Origin: DUOA01 sp012839095
Lineage (GTDB): Bacteria > Bacillota > Clostridia > Caldicoprobacterales > DTU083
DNA: 64,000 nucleotides
Assembly (NCBI GenBank): GCA_050951505.1
Contig: JBMNJE010000010.1
Coordinates: forward strand, 74,066-138,065
Reading direction: 5' to 3'
Shown: one piece after another, positions 46,933-55,986 of the stretch
Position numbering within the stretch: the first letter of the stretch is position 1
Layout: each line of letters begins with the position of its first letter
Position numbers and translations under genes: made by a program
The notes under the pieces: model-generated
The model's database searches: none
Seen by the model: the letters and a program-made list of their open reading frames with translations, nothing else
Told to the model about the DNA's origin: nothing

Positions 46933-47262
46933 ATGATTGGAATCCTCCTATCGCTCTCTATACAATTTTTCTTAAGGAATTTTACACACTTATATTGCAA
47001 TTTGACCCGCGTCTTTAATAATGATATCACATAAACGCTGTTTCGGCATCGCAAAAAAATCCTTATTCAAAGATAATTACAGTTGTTTCTTTTTTCTTTG
47101 AAAACCGACAGATTTTCTTAAAACCGGCAGAACTCTATATTGAGAAAATGCTGTCAGGTTGGAAATGAGCTGAAAAAGAGAGTAAAGATGAAATAATTCC
47201 CTGTAATATGTAAATAATTTATTATGAAATGGATTCTTATGGAAACAGGCAGGTGAGCCGGA
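46933..47262. other. Divergent promoter region between rhamnosidase and ger operon
   Basis: No gene is visible in these 330 bp. It must contain promoters for the minus-strand rhamnosidase operon and the plus-strand ger operon. It is AT-rich, and I see no clear terminator or operator repeat. A forespore sigmaG-type promoter is expected for ger genes, but I cannot identify it confidently. Confidence 0.4.
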
Positions 47263-48831
47263 TTGGCTGATTTTCTTTCCAGGCTGTTCGGAAAAAAAAA
47301 CAAAGGTAAGGAACATGTTCCGGACTTGGAACATTTAAGCAATCTTACCTTGTCAAAAGATGCGATATATAATATTAAACTGATAAAACTGCTAATGAAC
47401 AACAGCTTTGACATAAAATCCAGGGATTTTCAGGTTTGCGGGCTGGCTTTGCCTGCATGTGTAGTTTATATTGAAAACCTGGCTGAAGAAAGTATCATAC
47501 GGGATCATATACTAAAACCATTAATGTTTGAATCCCTGCCTGTGGCCAATACCGGAAAGGGCAGCCTGAGCCTGCAAAAGATTAAGGATACCATGTTTGC
47601 CGGAGGAAGCATTAAGGAGGTCAGATTTTTAGATGAAACAGTTCAGAGTATTATGTCCGGGGATACATTGCTCTGCATTCAGGGATATGATACCGGCCTC
47701 ATCATAAATACCAGGGAACACGAAGGAAGAAGCATCGGAGAATCAAATATTGAGCCATCCGTCAAGGGGCCGCAGGAGGCATTTGTTGAAACCCTGAAGA
47801 AAAACCTGGGACTTATAAGAAAGAGGATCAGGGATCCCAATCTGTGCCTGGAGCTTTGCAAAGTCGGCGAGCGCAGCAAGACGGATATTGTCATTGTATC
47901 CATAAAGGGGATTTCTGATGAAGACATCAAGAAGGAAGTAATTAAAAGAATAACATCGGTTGAAATAGATGGAATTATCGAGGCAGAACAACTGGGACAG
48001 CTGATATCGGACAATCCCAATTCTATTTTCCCGCTGTTTCAGACAACAGAACGGCCCGACAAGCTGTTTTCCACCCTGATGGAAGGAAGAATAGGGGTTT
48101 TTCTGGATGGCTCCCCCATGGTGCTTATTGTGCCGGTTACACTTCCCATACTGATGCAAAGTGCGGATGACTACTTTGAAAACTGGATAGTCGCTTCCGT
48201 AATTCGTATTACAAGGTATATCGCTCTATTTATCTCAATCCTCTCTCCGTCCCTTTATATTTCAGTAACCTCTTTTAACCCCGGTATGCTGCCCACACAT
48301 CTGGCCTTATCCATAGCAAGCACAAGGTCCGGCGTGCCCTTTCCGGCAATTATCGAAGCTATGCTGATGGAAGTTATTCTGGAAATACTGCAGGAAGCAG
48401 GCATCAGACTGCCAAGGGTAGTCGGCCAGACTGTTTCCATAGTCGGAGGTTTGGTTATCGGCCAGGCTGCGGTTCAGGCCGGAATAGTCAGCCCTATCAT
48501 GGTGATAATCATTGCGGTTACCGCTATCTGTTCCTATGCCCTGCCAAGTTACAGCCTGGGCCTGGCTACCAGAATTCTCAGATTTCCTTTCATGATTGCC
48601 GCTGTTACCTTTGGAAGTTATGGTGTATCCATGGGGCTCTTGTTTTTACTTGCATACCTTTCCTCACTGAAAAGCTTTGGTGTCAGATACCTGAGTTCTT
48701 TGAGTCCCTATCGGGTCAGTGACTGGAAGGATACAGTTATTCGTACCGGCTGGCGTACCATGATCAAAAGGCCGGAATTAATTCAGCATGATGACTCCGT
48801 TAGGGAAACTGCCGGAAAAGGGAGGAAATGA
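47263..48831 (+). CDS. gerA: Spore germination receptor subunit A (GerA family)
   Basis: This is the A subunit (522 residues) of a germinant receptor located in the spore inner membrane. A soluble N-terminal domain (about 1-290) is followed by about five transmembrane segments. Family motifs are TLLCIQGYDTGLIINTR, EPSVKGPQEAFVETLKKNL, GRIGVFLDGSPMVLIVPVT and SVTSFNPGMLPT. The TTG start at 47263 has GGTGAG 6 nt upstream. It is the first of three ger genes (A, B, C) in standard order. Confidence 0.95.
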   Translation: MADFLSRLFGKKNKGKEHVPDLEHLSNLTLSKDAIYNIKLIKLLMNNSFDIKSRDFQVCGLALPACVVYIENLAEESIIRDHILKPLMFESLPVANTGKGSLSLQKIKDTMFAGGSIKEVRFLDETVQSIMSGDTLLCIQGYDTGLIINTREHEGRSIGESNIEPSVKGPQEAFVETLKKNLGLIRKRIRDPNLCLELCKVGERSKTDIVIVSIKGISDEDIKKEVIKRITSVEIDGIIEAEQLGQLISDNPNSIFPLFQTTERPDKLFSTLMEGRIGVFLDGSPMVLIVPVTLPILMQSADDYFENWIVASVIRITRYIALFISILSPSLYISVTSFNPGMLPTHLALSIASTRSGVPFPAIIEAMLMEVILEILQEAGIRLPRVVGQTVSIVGGLVIGQAAVQAGIVSPIMVIIIAVTAICSYALPSYSLGLATRILRFPFMIAAVTFGSYGVSMGLLFLLAYLSSLKSFGVRYLSSLSPYRVSDWKDTVIRTGWRTMIKRPELIQHDDSVRETAGKGRK

Positions 48832-48832
48832 A

Positions 48833-49933
48833 GTGAAAGCTGATACCTTGAGGCCCAGTCAGGTGATGAGTATAGTTGCCATCGCAGCTATGGGAGTCGA
48901 TCTCTTAATGGTACAGAATACTATGGTTTCATATGCAGGAAGGGATGCCTGGATATCACTGCTCCTTGGAGGATTTCTTGGAATTTTCTTCGGCGGTTTT
49001 ATGTACTATCTGGCCAACCTTTATCCTGACAAGGATTTGCCTCAGATTTTCGTTGAGGTGGCCGGAAAATATATAGGAAGGCTTTTAATTATCCCGCTTT
49101 TGATATATGTACTGTTTCATACCGGCCTTTCCATCAGAATCTTTGCACAGACTCTCCTCATGTTCCTGCTGGATCGTACCCCCATTTTTGCCATCGTTAT
49201 TCTGATGGTTATTGTTGTTGTCTATACGGTTTATAAAGGAATCTACACGCTCAGCGGGGTTATAGATATCATATTTCCTTTTGCAATAGTTACCGTAACC
49301 ATGTTAATCCTCTTGTCTTTTCAGCAGGCCGAATTTGATTTCATTAAACCTGTTCTGTACAATAACTACCCTAAAGTCCTGAGAGGGAGCTTTTTGGGAT
49401 TGGTGCAGTTCACCGGATTCGGGCACATAACATATGTTCTTTGTTATGCCCATGGCTCCAAAATCAGCTGGAAGTGGTATGTGACAGGTGCCGGGATTCC
49501 TATTGTCCTGTATGTTGCCCTGACTATCGTTACCATCATGGCCTTCAACCCCATGGGGGTGATCAGCCTTACCTTTCCAACCCTGACTCTTTCCAAATCC
49601 ATTGAGTTTCCCGTTACTTTTCTGGAGCGGCTGGAATCCTTTGTTGCCATGCTTTGGATTTCCATTGCATTTGGCTCAATATCACTGTTTACCTTCAGCT
49701 CCGTTCGGAATTTTGTTGCCCTGTTTAATATAAGAAATGAAAAATTTGTGAAGTTAGCAACGGTAATCCATATTCCCCTGCTGACGATCGTTGCCCTTGC
49801 AGTGAAAAGCGGCCTGAAGGTGATTGAATACTATTTAAAACTGAACTACGTGCTGGCTGCATTGACAATAGTGATCTTTCCCGCAATTACAATTATTGCG
49901 GCATTCAAGAAAAGACGGGAGGGAAAGGCATGA
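48833..49933 (+). CDS. gerB: Spore germination receptor subunit B (GerB, APC-superfamily permease)
   Basis: This is the B subunit, a ten-helix transporter-like protein of 366 residues that forms the membrane germinant-binding part. It begins VKADTLRPSQVMSIVAIAAMGV, with helix segments such as LLIPLLIYVLFHTGLSIRIF and ITYVLCYAHGSKISWKWY. GTG 48833 is chosen because GGGAGGAAA precedes it and it lies 1 bp after the gerA stop; an earlier in-frame ATG lies inside gerA. It overlaps gerC by 4 bp (ATGA). Confidence 0.93.
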   Translation: MKADTLRPSQVMSIVAIAAMGVDLLMVQNTMVSYAGRDAWISLLLGGFLGIFFGGFMYYLANLYPDKDLPQIFVEVAGKYIGRLLIIPLLIYVLFHTGLSIRIFAQTLLMFLLDRTPIFAIVILMVIVVVYTVYKGIYTLSGVIDIIFPFAIVTVTMLILLSFQQAEFDFIKPVLYNNYPKVLRGSFLGLVQFTGFGHITYVLCYAHGSKISWKWYVTGAGIPIVLYVALTIVTIMAFNPMGVISLTFPTLTLSKSIEFPVTFLERLESFVAMLWISIAFGSISLFTFSSVRNFVALFNIRNEKFVKLATVIHIPLLTIVALAVKSGLKVIEYYLKLNYVLAALTIVIFPAITIIAAFKKRREGKA

Positions 49934-51156
49934 AAAAGCTGATGCTGGCTTTGCTGTGTGCAACTGCATTTCTGCTGACCGGATGCTGGGATCGAACGGA
50001 TATTGAGTCGAGAGGTTTTGTTCTGGGAATAGCAATCGACAGTTACCCCCCTGCCCCGAATAAGCCCGAAAAAGGAGGCTCTGCCTCAGCATCTTCAGAA
50101 GAAAAAGAGAAGTTTGAAAAAATGGAGCTTTATATAGAGCCTCCCACTTACGCCATAACAGTTCAACTGCCTGTGATGAAAAAGGCGGAACTGACTACTG
50201 CAGCAACGGGCAGCGGCGGCGGGGAAGGATCAAAAACATGGGATATTACTCAGATTGGGAACTCCTTCATGAATATGAACCGCGAAATGGCGACCCGTAC
50301 CAACCTGTCACTTTATTATGAACACCTACAGGTTATAGTCATTTCTGAAAGTGTAGCCAGGGAAGGTATCGAGAATACTATGGACTTTTTTGTACGGGAT
50401 CCGGAAATGAGACGAAGAGTAAAGGTTTTTATCAGCCCGACAGAAGCTAAGAGCATTCTTGCTGTACAGCCCAGAGTAGAAGACTATTCTTCAATTTACC
50501 TGGCAAAACTGCCGATTAATGCTCTTAAGAACTCCAAAATAGTCCATGAGACAGACCTTGGAAAAATTATCGACAGTATACACGGGGGATACGATTTTCT
50601 GCTGCCCAGGGCAGAAGCTGTCAAGGATGAAATCAAGACCAGCGGAGCGGCAGTTTTCAACGGACATATAATGACCGGCTGGATAAGCGGCATAGAGCTG
50701 GAAGCCGTAAAAATGATGGGAAACAGATATGTGGGCGGCGTTCTGCCGATTCGATCCCCGGGAGACAGGGAGGGCATCATTACCATGGAGGTAACCAAGT
50801 CAAAGTCAAAGATTACACCTGATATCTCAGGAGATTTTCCTGCTTTTAGAATAGAAATAAAGGTAGAAGGAAACTATGCGGAAGGCGTTTTTATACATAC
50901 CCACGGAGAGTTGGACAGCCGGTTTTTAAAAAATCTGGAAGACGATTTTTCCAGGCAGATTGAAAAGAGCTGCCTGCAGGCTGCTGAAAAACTTCAGGAG
51001 TATAGGGCAGACGTTATCGGACTTGAGCGAATCCTTGAAAGCAAACACCCCGGATACTGGGATAAAATCAGCAGCGACTGGGATGACGTTTTCTCAAAGG
51101 CCAAAATAGAGGTAGAAGTTAAGGTAGAACTCAAATTGACCGGCATCGTCAAGTAA
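49930..51156 (+). CDS. gerC: Spore germination receptor subunit C (GerC lipoprotein)
   Basis: This is the C subunit, a lipoprotein of 408 residues with signal MKKLMLALLCATAFLLTGC (acylated Cys 19) followed by the family hallmark WDRTDIESRGFVLGIAID. Its three-domain outer part is anchored on the outside of the spore inner membrane. The insert PPAPNKPEKGGSASASSEEK (about residues 42-62) is rich in Ser/Pro and is not usual in the core. The start overlaps gerB. It ends the operon. Confidence 0.94.
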   Translation: MKKLMLALLCATAFLLTGCWDRTDIESRGFVLGIAIDSYPPAPNKPEKGGSASASSEEKEKFEKMELYIEPPTYAITVQLPVMKKAELTTAATGSGGGEGSKTWDITQIGNSFMNMNREMATRTNLSLYYEHLQVIVISESVAREGIENTMDFFVRDPEMRRRVKVFISPTEAKSILAVQPRVEDYSSIYLAKLPINALKNSKIVHETDLGKIIDSIHGGYDFLLPRAEAVKDEIKTSGAAVFNGHIMTGWISGIELEAVKMMGNRYVGGVLPIRSPGDREGIITMEVTKSKSKITPDISGDFPAFRIEIKVEGNYAEGVFIHTHGELDSRFLKNLEDDFSRQIEKSCLQAAEKLQEYRADVIGLERILESKHPGYWDKISSDWDDVFSKAKIEVEVKVELKLTGIVK

Positions 51157-51230
51157 AATTCAATAACACATATATCCCTTATGTCGTCATTTGCTGCCAT
51201 ACAAATCGGTGCCAGAATCAGACATCATCA

Positions 51231-51935
51231 TCAATTTATATTTGGAATCTGCCAGTCTATGGGTATCTGCCCCGTGGATTTCAGGAATTCATTGGCCCGG
51301 GAAAAATGGCGGCAGCCAAAAAACCCCCGATCTGCCGAAAGAGGGCTGGGATGCACTGTCATCAGTACAAGATGCTGTTTATTGGTAATAAAGGAAGCCT
51401 TGCTTTTGGCATTATTGCCCCATAGCAGAAATACCACCGGCTTTTCCTTTTGATTCAGCAGCGTAATAATGCGATCGGTGAGCTGCTCCCATCCCTTGTT
51501 TCTGTGAGAATTGGCCCTGCCTGCAACCACGGTCAGACTGGTGTTCAGAAGCAGCACACCTTGCTTTGCCCAGGGCACCAGGCATCCGTTGTCGGGAATG
51601 TAACAACCCACATCCGCTGCCAGTTCCTTGTAGATATTCAGCAAGGAGGGAGGAACGGCCACCTCTTCCTGAACGGAAAATGCCAGACCATGAGCCTGCC
51701 CTGGCCCGTGATAGGGATCCTGCCCCAGGATAACCACTTTGGTATCCTGATAGGAAGTCAGCCGCAAAGCCTCGTATATTTTATACATATTCGGATAAAT
51801 TGTCTTGGTCCGATATTCGTTTATCAGAAATTGTCTGAGCTTAAGGTAGTAGTCCTTATTAAACTCATCCTTCAGCAGCACATCCCAGTCATTTCCCAAA
51901 GGTTTCAAAATATCACCCAATCCCCTGTTGTTCAT
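51231..51935 (-). CDS. ung: Uracil-DNA glycosylase
   Basis: This base-excision repair enzyme of about 234 residues removes uracil from DNA. Family-1 motifs are VVILGQDPYHGPGQAHGLAFS (water-activating loop), LLLNTSLTV, the Asn/Trp region LLWGNNAK and HPSPLSADRGFFG (catalytic His loop). ATG 51935 is preferred over 51956, because a TATAAT on the minus strand (51960-51955) overlaps the upstream ATG, and AGGGA sits 9 nt before 51935. It is convergent with gerC. Confidence 0.95.
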   Translation of the reverse strand: MNNRGLGDILKPLGNDWDVLLKDEFNKDYYLKLRQFLINEYRTKTIYPNMYKIYEALRLTSYQDTKVVILGQDPYHGPGQAHGLAFSVQEEVAVPPSLLNIYKELAADVGCYIPDNGCLVPWAKQGVLLLNTSLTVVAGRANSHRNKGWEQLTDRIITLLNQKEKPVVFLLWGNNAKSKASFITNKQHLVLMTVHPSPLSADRGFFGCRHFSRANEFLKSTGQIPIDWQIPNIN

Positions 51936-52132
51936 ATTTGAATATTCCCTGTTCATTATATCATAATTTAGCGGCCGGAAGTCAGCAAGATAGGATGAGA
52001 CTGCGCAGGAATTACCATTTACATTGTCAGCCTCATGTAGGATAATATAAGTCGATATGCTGTTTATGCAGTTGAATACGCGGTATAATATATTGTATTT
52101 TAAGCGGAAAGCACCACAGGAAGGGGCATTTT

Positions 52133-54133
52133 ATGAAACTGGGTCTGGGAATTGACACCGGTGGTACATACACCGATGCTGCTATATATGATTTTGAAAC
52201 CATGCAGGTCCTGGCTGCTGCCAAGGCCTTGACAACAAAGGAAAATCTGGCTGAGGGAATCATTCAGTCTCTCAGCGGACTGCCGAGGGATCGGTTTGCA
52301 GACATACAACTGGTATCACTGTCTACCACTCTTGCCACCAATGCCTGTGTGGAAAACAAAGGCGCAAGAGGAAAGCTTGTACTAATAGGCTATGATCTTC
52401 AAATACTGACAGAGCTGCGCAGCAAATACGGCCTGCCTGAAATCAGTGAAATGATAGTAATTCCGGGCGGCCATGGCCAGCAGGGTCAGGTATTGTCCCT
52501 GCCCGACTGGGACAGGATGGAGAAGCTGGTCAGACAGGCAGATCAAAGCACGGATGCATACGGCGTTGTAGAATACTGGGGCATTCGAAATCCGGAATTT
52601 GAGCAGGAAGCAAAGCGGCTTATCCGGCAGTGGACGGGAAAGCCTGTAGTCTGTGCTCATGAACTCAGCGGCGAAATCAACACCCTCCGCAGGGCATCCA
52701 CCACCCTGCTGAATGCAGGCCTTATAAAGCTTATAGATGAACTTCTGGATGCCATAAAGGAAGGCATGGCCAGAATGGGCATATCCGCTCCCATCATGAT
52801 AGTCAGAGGAGATGGAACCCTGATGTCCGAATCCTTTGCAAGGGAACGTCCGGTGGAGACCCTGCTGTCGGGGCCGGCCGCCAGCGTAGTGGGCGGGATG
52901 GAGCTAACCGGAAGCAGGGATGCACTAATTCTGGACATAGGCGGCACCACCAGCGATCTGGCCCTTGTCCGAAACGGCCTGACCGTCCTGGCTGAAGAAG
53001 GCGTGGATGTGGGTGCCTGGAGAACCGGCACAAAAGCCATTAAAATCCGGACCATCGGGCTTGGCGGCGACAGTATTATAACCTTCGATCAAAATGATAC
53101 CCTGCTCATCGGACCCCGGAAGGCAACTCCCCTGTCCTGGCTGGCCCAGCGTTACCCTGAGGTTAAACAGGAACTCAGGCGAATACGGGATGATAACAGG
53201 TGGCACAGCCTTTCCCTGGGTGAATTCTATTATCTGGTATCAATGCCTGACCCCCATACTGAACTGACTCATGAAGAAATGAGTATTCTTGAAACCCTGA
53301 AGGACGGGCCCAAATGTCCGGAGGAATTGGCAGAGCTGACACAAACCAGCATTTTTCTGCTCAGGACAGAAAATCTGGAGCATCTGGGCATAATTGCCAA
53401 GGGCGCACTTACCCCTTCGGATCTGATGCATATAAATGGGGATTATCAGTCCTGGGACAGAGAAAGTGCCCAGCTGGGAGCTGAAATAATGGCCAACCGG
53501 CTTAATATGACTGTAGATGAACTGATTTGCACTGTATATGAAAAAATCATTCATATGCTGTATGATCTGATTGTGGAATTTCTGCTGACCAGGCATATGA
53601 AGAAGGTAAATCATACGCTTTCCCCGGATGCGCGTGAGCTTATGAATATGGCTTTTGAGAATCCTTACGATGATATACGGATTCAGGCATCCACTCCCCT
53701 TCCTGTGGTCGGCATAGGTGCCCCCGCCCATATCTTCCTGCATCAGGTTGCCGCCATGCTGGGTACCAATGCATTGCTGACAGCTCATTCAGGCGTTGCC
53801 AATGCTGTCGGGGCGATAACCGGCAGTATAGTCGGAGAGGAGACTGTTCTTATAAAACCCAGGTATGACAGTACCGGCATAACAGGATATGGATGCCACG
53901 GAACATATGCCTATATGGAAACGGATGATTATGACGAGGCTGTTAAGTGGGCCAGGGAAACAGCAGCAAAATATGCAGAGAGTCAGGCACAGGCCATGGG
54001 TGCATCCAATATAACAGTTGAGGTCAATGAGTCCAGTAATCTTTATAATGACAGTGATATACAACTGTTGATGGAAACCGTTATTACCGCCAGAGCTGTT
54101 GGGAATCAGGCTATCTTCAGTATGGATATGTAA
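52133..54133 (+). CDS. Hydantoinase/oxoprolinase-family protein (HyuA-like)
   Basis: This large cytoplasmic protein (666 residues) of the actin-like ATPase superfamily has an N-terminal ATP-binding loop GLGIDTGGTYTDAAIYD. Further motifs are STTLATNACVENKGARGKLV, the middle LILDIGGTTSDLALVRNG and a C-terminal part with GIGAPAHIFLHQVA and HSGVANAVGAITG. Such proteins hydrolyse hydantoins, oxoproline or acetophenone-type substrates with a HyuB partner. No HyuB gene lies beside it. GGAAGGGG precedes ATG 52133. The substrate is unknown. Confidence 0.85.
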   Translation: MKLGLGIDTGGTYTDAAIYDFETMQVLAAAKALTTKENLAEGIIQSLSGLPRDRFADIQLVSLSTTLATNACVENKGARGKLVLIGYDLQILTELRSKYGLPEISEMIVIPGGHGQQGQVLSLPDWDRMEKLVRQADQSTDAYGVVEYWGIRNPEFEQEAKRLIRQWTGKPVVCAHELSGEINTLRRASTTLLNAGLIKLIDELLDAIKEGMARMGISAPIMIVRGDGTLMSESFARERPVETLLSGPAASVVGGMELTGSRDALILDIGGTTSDLALVRNGLTVLAEEGVDVGAWRTGTKAIKIRTIGLGGDSIITFDQNDTLLIGPRKATPLSWLAQRYPEVKQELRRIRDDNRWHSLSLGEFYYLVSMPDPHTELTHEEMSILETLKDGPKCPEELAELTQTSIFLLRTENLEHLGIIAKGALTPSDLMHINGDYQSWDRESAQLGAEIMANRLNMTVDELICTVYEKIIHMLYDLIVEFLLTRHMKKVNHTLSPDARELMNMAFENPYDDIRIQASTPLPVVGIGAPAHIFLHQVAAMLGTNALLTAHSGVANAVGAITGSIVGEETVLIKPRYDSTGITGYGCHGTYAYMETDDYDEAVKWARETAAKYAESQAQAMGASNITVEVNESSNLYNDSDIQLLMETVITARAVGNQAIFSMDM

Positions 54134-54230
54134 CAAGAATTAACAATATATTCATATTTAGTTCATATTATGGTGTTATAATTTATATGAAGGAAGATAC
54201 AGGTGTTTCCTGCAGAAAGGGGAATGATAT

Positions 54231-54548
54231 ATGGATATGCTTTTATCCTTAATGCGCATAACAATGTTTATACTGCTCTTCAGAGCTGTAATATCCATAA
54301 TAACAAGTATAGTAATGACAAGGAAAATTAAGCAGGCACAACAAAAACAGGCTGCCTGGAATCAGCAGATGATGGAGATGAAAGAAAAACAGCAGCCGGT
54401 GGAGTTTCAACCACAGATGGTAAAGGACGACTACTGCGGCAGAATGGTGAGCAGGGACAAGGCATACATCGTCCGTTCGGAAGACAAATCCTATCATTTC
54501 TGCAGCTGGGAATGCCGGCAGAAATACATCAGCAGCGAAGCCGGCTGA
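54231..54548 (+). CDS. Small membrane protein with a TRASH/YHS-like metal-binding C-terminus
   Basis: This 105-residue protein has one N-terminal transmembrane helix (about 3-27, LMRITMFILLFRAVISIITSI), a Gln-rich cytoplasmic stretch, and a C-terminal module. The module has Cys at YCGRMV and, about 22 residues later, CSWEC, the C-x(n)-C-x3-C pattern of TRASH/YHS metal-binding domains. It probably binds a metal ion and may act in metal sensing or delivery. TATAAT at 54177-54182 and GGGGA before the ATG support a short monocistronic gene. Confidence 0.7.
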   Translation: MDMLLSLMRITMFILLFRAVISIITSIVMTRKIKQAQQKQAAWNQQMMEMKEKQQPVEFQPQMVKDDYCGRMVSRDKAYIVRSEDKSYHFCSWECRQKYISSEAG

Positions 54549-54605
54549 CCCGCAATTGCAGTTAAAGTAACCTACTGTCGTTCTGCGACAGTATTAACAA
54601 TATAA

Positions 54606-54640
54606 GCCCTGGGGCGTAAATTGCTCCAGGGCGCTTTGTT
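54606..54640 (+). terminator. Probable Rho-independent terminator after the TRASH-domain gene
   Basis: GCCCTGG (54606-54612) and CCAGGGC (54626-54632) form a stem with a 13-nt loop, followed by GCTTTGTTTTCC. A second small hairpin with ACTGTCG and CGACAGT arms lies just upstream. The T run is interrupted, so efficiency is uncertain. Confidence 0.6.
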
Positions 54641-54777
54641 TTCCTGTTCTTCTCTGTCTCCCCCTAACCCTTTTCCTTTATCAATTCAGGAATGCCTTGG
54701 AAGCATTATTCCTTTCCATACCGGAATACGATATAATAGTAATATATATTAAGCATGCATCGAAAGGATCGAAGCCC

Positions 54778-55716
54778 ATGGCAAGAAGAAGACAAAACAG
54801 AATCACTTTCACCACAGTCATCATAGCTCTTATTATTCTGGCCTTATACAACCTTATAGAATCAAGAGACCTTTTCCCGGCCAGAGAAACGCCCGGTATG
54901 CAAAGCCAGGATGAGCTTCAGGATGATCTTCGGAATGATCTTCGGGATGATCTTGTAGAAGTGCACTTTATCAATGTAGGACAAGGGGATTCGATCTATA
55001 TTAAAACACCTTCACAGGACATTTTAATTGACGGGGGAGAACGAGGGAATACCGTTGTTGATTACCTGAGAAGCCAGGATGTGGATGATTTGGAGCTGGT
55101 CATCGGCACCCATCCTCATTCCGATCATATCGGCGGCCTGATAAACGTTTTTGAGGAAATTCCGGTTAAGGAAGTAATGGATCCCGGTGTGGTACATACA
55201 AGCAAAACCTTTGAAGATTACCTGACGCTTATTGATGAAAAAGACATGATATTTACGGTTGTACGGGCCGGAACAAAACGGATTTATGATGACGGAGTCG
55301 TCATTGAGATCCTTTCTCCCGTCAATCCCGACAGTGACAACCTGAATGATGCCTCTATAGTCGCCAGGCTGACCTTTGGAGATATTGCCTTCCTGTTTAC
55401 CGGGGATGCAGAAACACCTTCGGAGAATGAAATGCTAATTGCAGGTGCGCCACTGAAGAGTACGGTCCTGAAGGCCGGTCACCATGGAAGCTCCACCAGT
55501 ACAGGCGATGACTTCCTGGAGGCTGTCTCCCCTGAAGCAGTTGTAATAATGTGCGGCTACGACAACTCATACGGCCACCCTCACCGGGAAATACTGGAGA
55601 AGCTGGATGCAGCCGATGTGGAGGTTTACAGGACAGATTTACAGGGCTCAATTGTTTTTGTAACAAACGGAAGAGATTACGAAGTTTACCATGAAGGAAG
55701 CAACGGAGAAGACTAA
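54778..55716 (+). CDS. Secreted or membrane-anchored MBL-fold hydrolase, ComEC/Rec2 C-terminal-like
   Basis: This 312-residue protein has an N-terminal hydrophobic segment (about 13-30, TVIIALIILALYNLI). The metallo-beta-lactamase domain has the core motifs GTHPHSDHIGGL (metal-binding His/Asp), LFTGDAE and LKAGHHGSSTSTGDDFL. It matches the DNA-degrading ComEC-type nuclease domain found alone in many Clostridia. Residues DELQDDLRNDLRDDLV come from four tandem 12-bp units (54910-54957). ATG 54778 has AAAGGA upstream. It is 39 bp upstream of the DUF3006 gene, a common neighbour. Confidence 0.88.
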   Translation: MARRRQNRITFTTVIIALIILALYNLIESRDLFPARETPGMQSQDELQDDLRNDLRDDLVEVHFINVGQGDSIYIKTPSQDILIDGGERGNTVVDYLRSQDVDDLELVIGTHPHSDHIGGLINVFEEIPVKEVMDPGVVHTSKTFEDYLTLIDEKDMIFTVVRAGTKRIYDDGVVIEILSPVNPDSDNLNDASIVARLTFGDIAFLFTGDAETPSENEMLIAGAPLKSTVLKAGHHGSSTSTGDDFLEAVSPEAVVIMCGYDNSYGHPHREILEKLDAADVEVYRTDLQGSIVFVTNGRDYEVYHEGSNGED

Positions 55717-55755
55717 TTTTATTTTTATTTATGCCAATGAAGCGGAGTGAAAGAA

Positions 55756-55986
55756 TTGAAGGTAGTGATAGATCGGATAGAAAATCAGATTGCAGTTGTT
55801 TTATTCGGGGATGAAGAAATAAAGGTGGACTTGCCCTTGTCTTTGCTCCCCGACGGGGTCAAAGAAGGCAGCCACCTGAATGTCACCTTTGAACTAAATC
55901 CGGAAAGTGAAGCAAGTAAGCGGGAAAGAGTGGCCGGTTTACTGGAACGCTTATCACGCAAAGGTGAACAAGCACGTAAACTATAA
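55756..55986 (+). CDS. DUF3006-family small protein
   Basis: This 76-residue protein starts KVVIDRIENQIAVVLFGDEE, with LPLSLLPDGVKEGSHLNV and a charged helical C-terminus. DUF3006 proteins are beta-barrel-like, of unknown function, and often lie directly after MBL-fold ComEC-like genes, as here. The TTG at 55756 is chosen because GGAG is 8 nt upstream; the in-frame GTG at 55747 has no spacing from it. It overlaps the convergent ROK gene by 6 bp. Confidence 0.85.
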   Translation: MKVVIDRIENQIAVVLFGDEEIKVDLPLSLLPDGVKEGSHLNVTFELNPESEASKRERVAGLLERLSRKGEQARKL

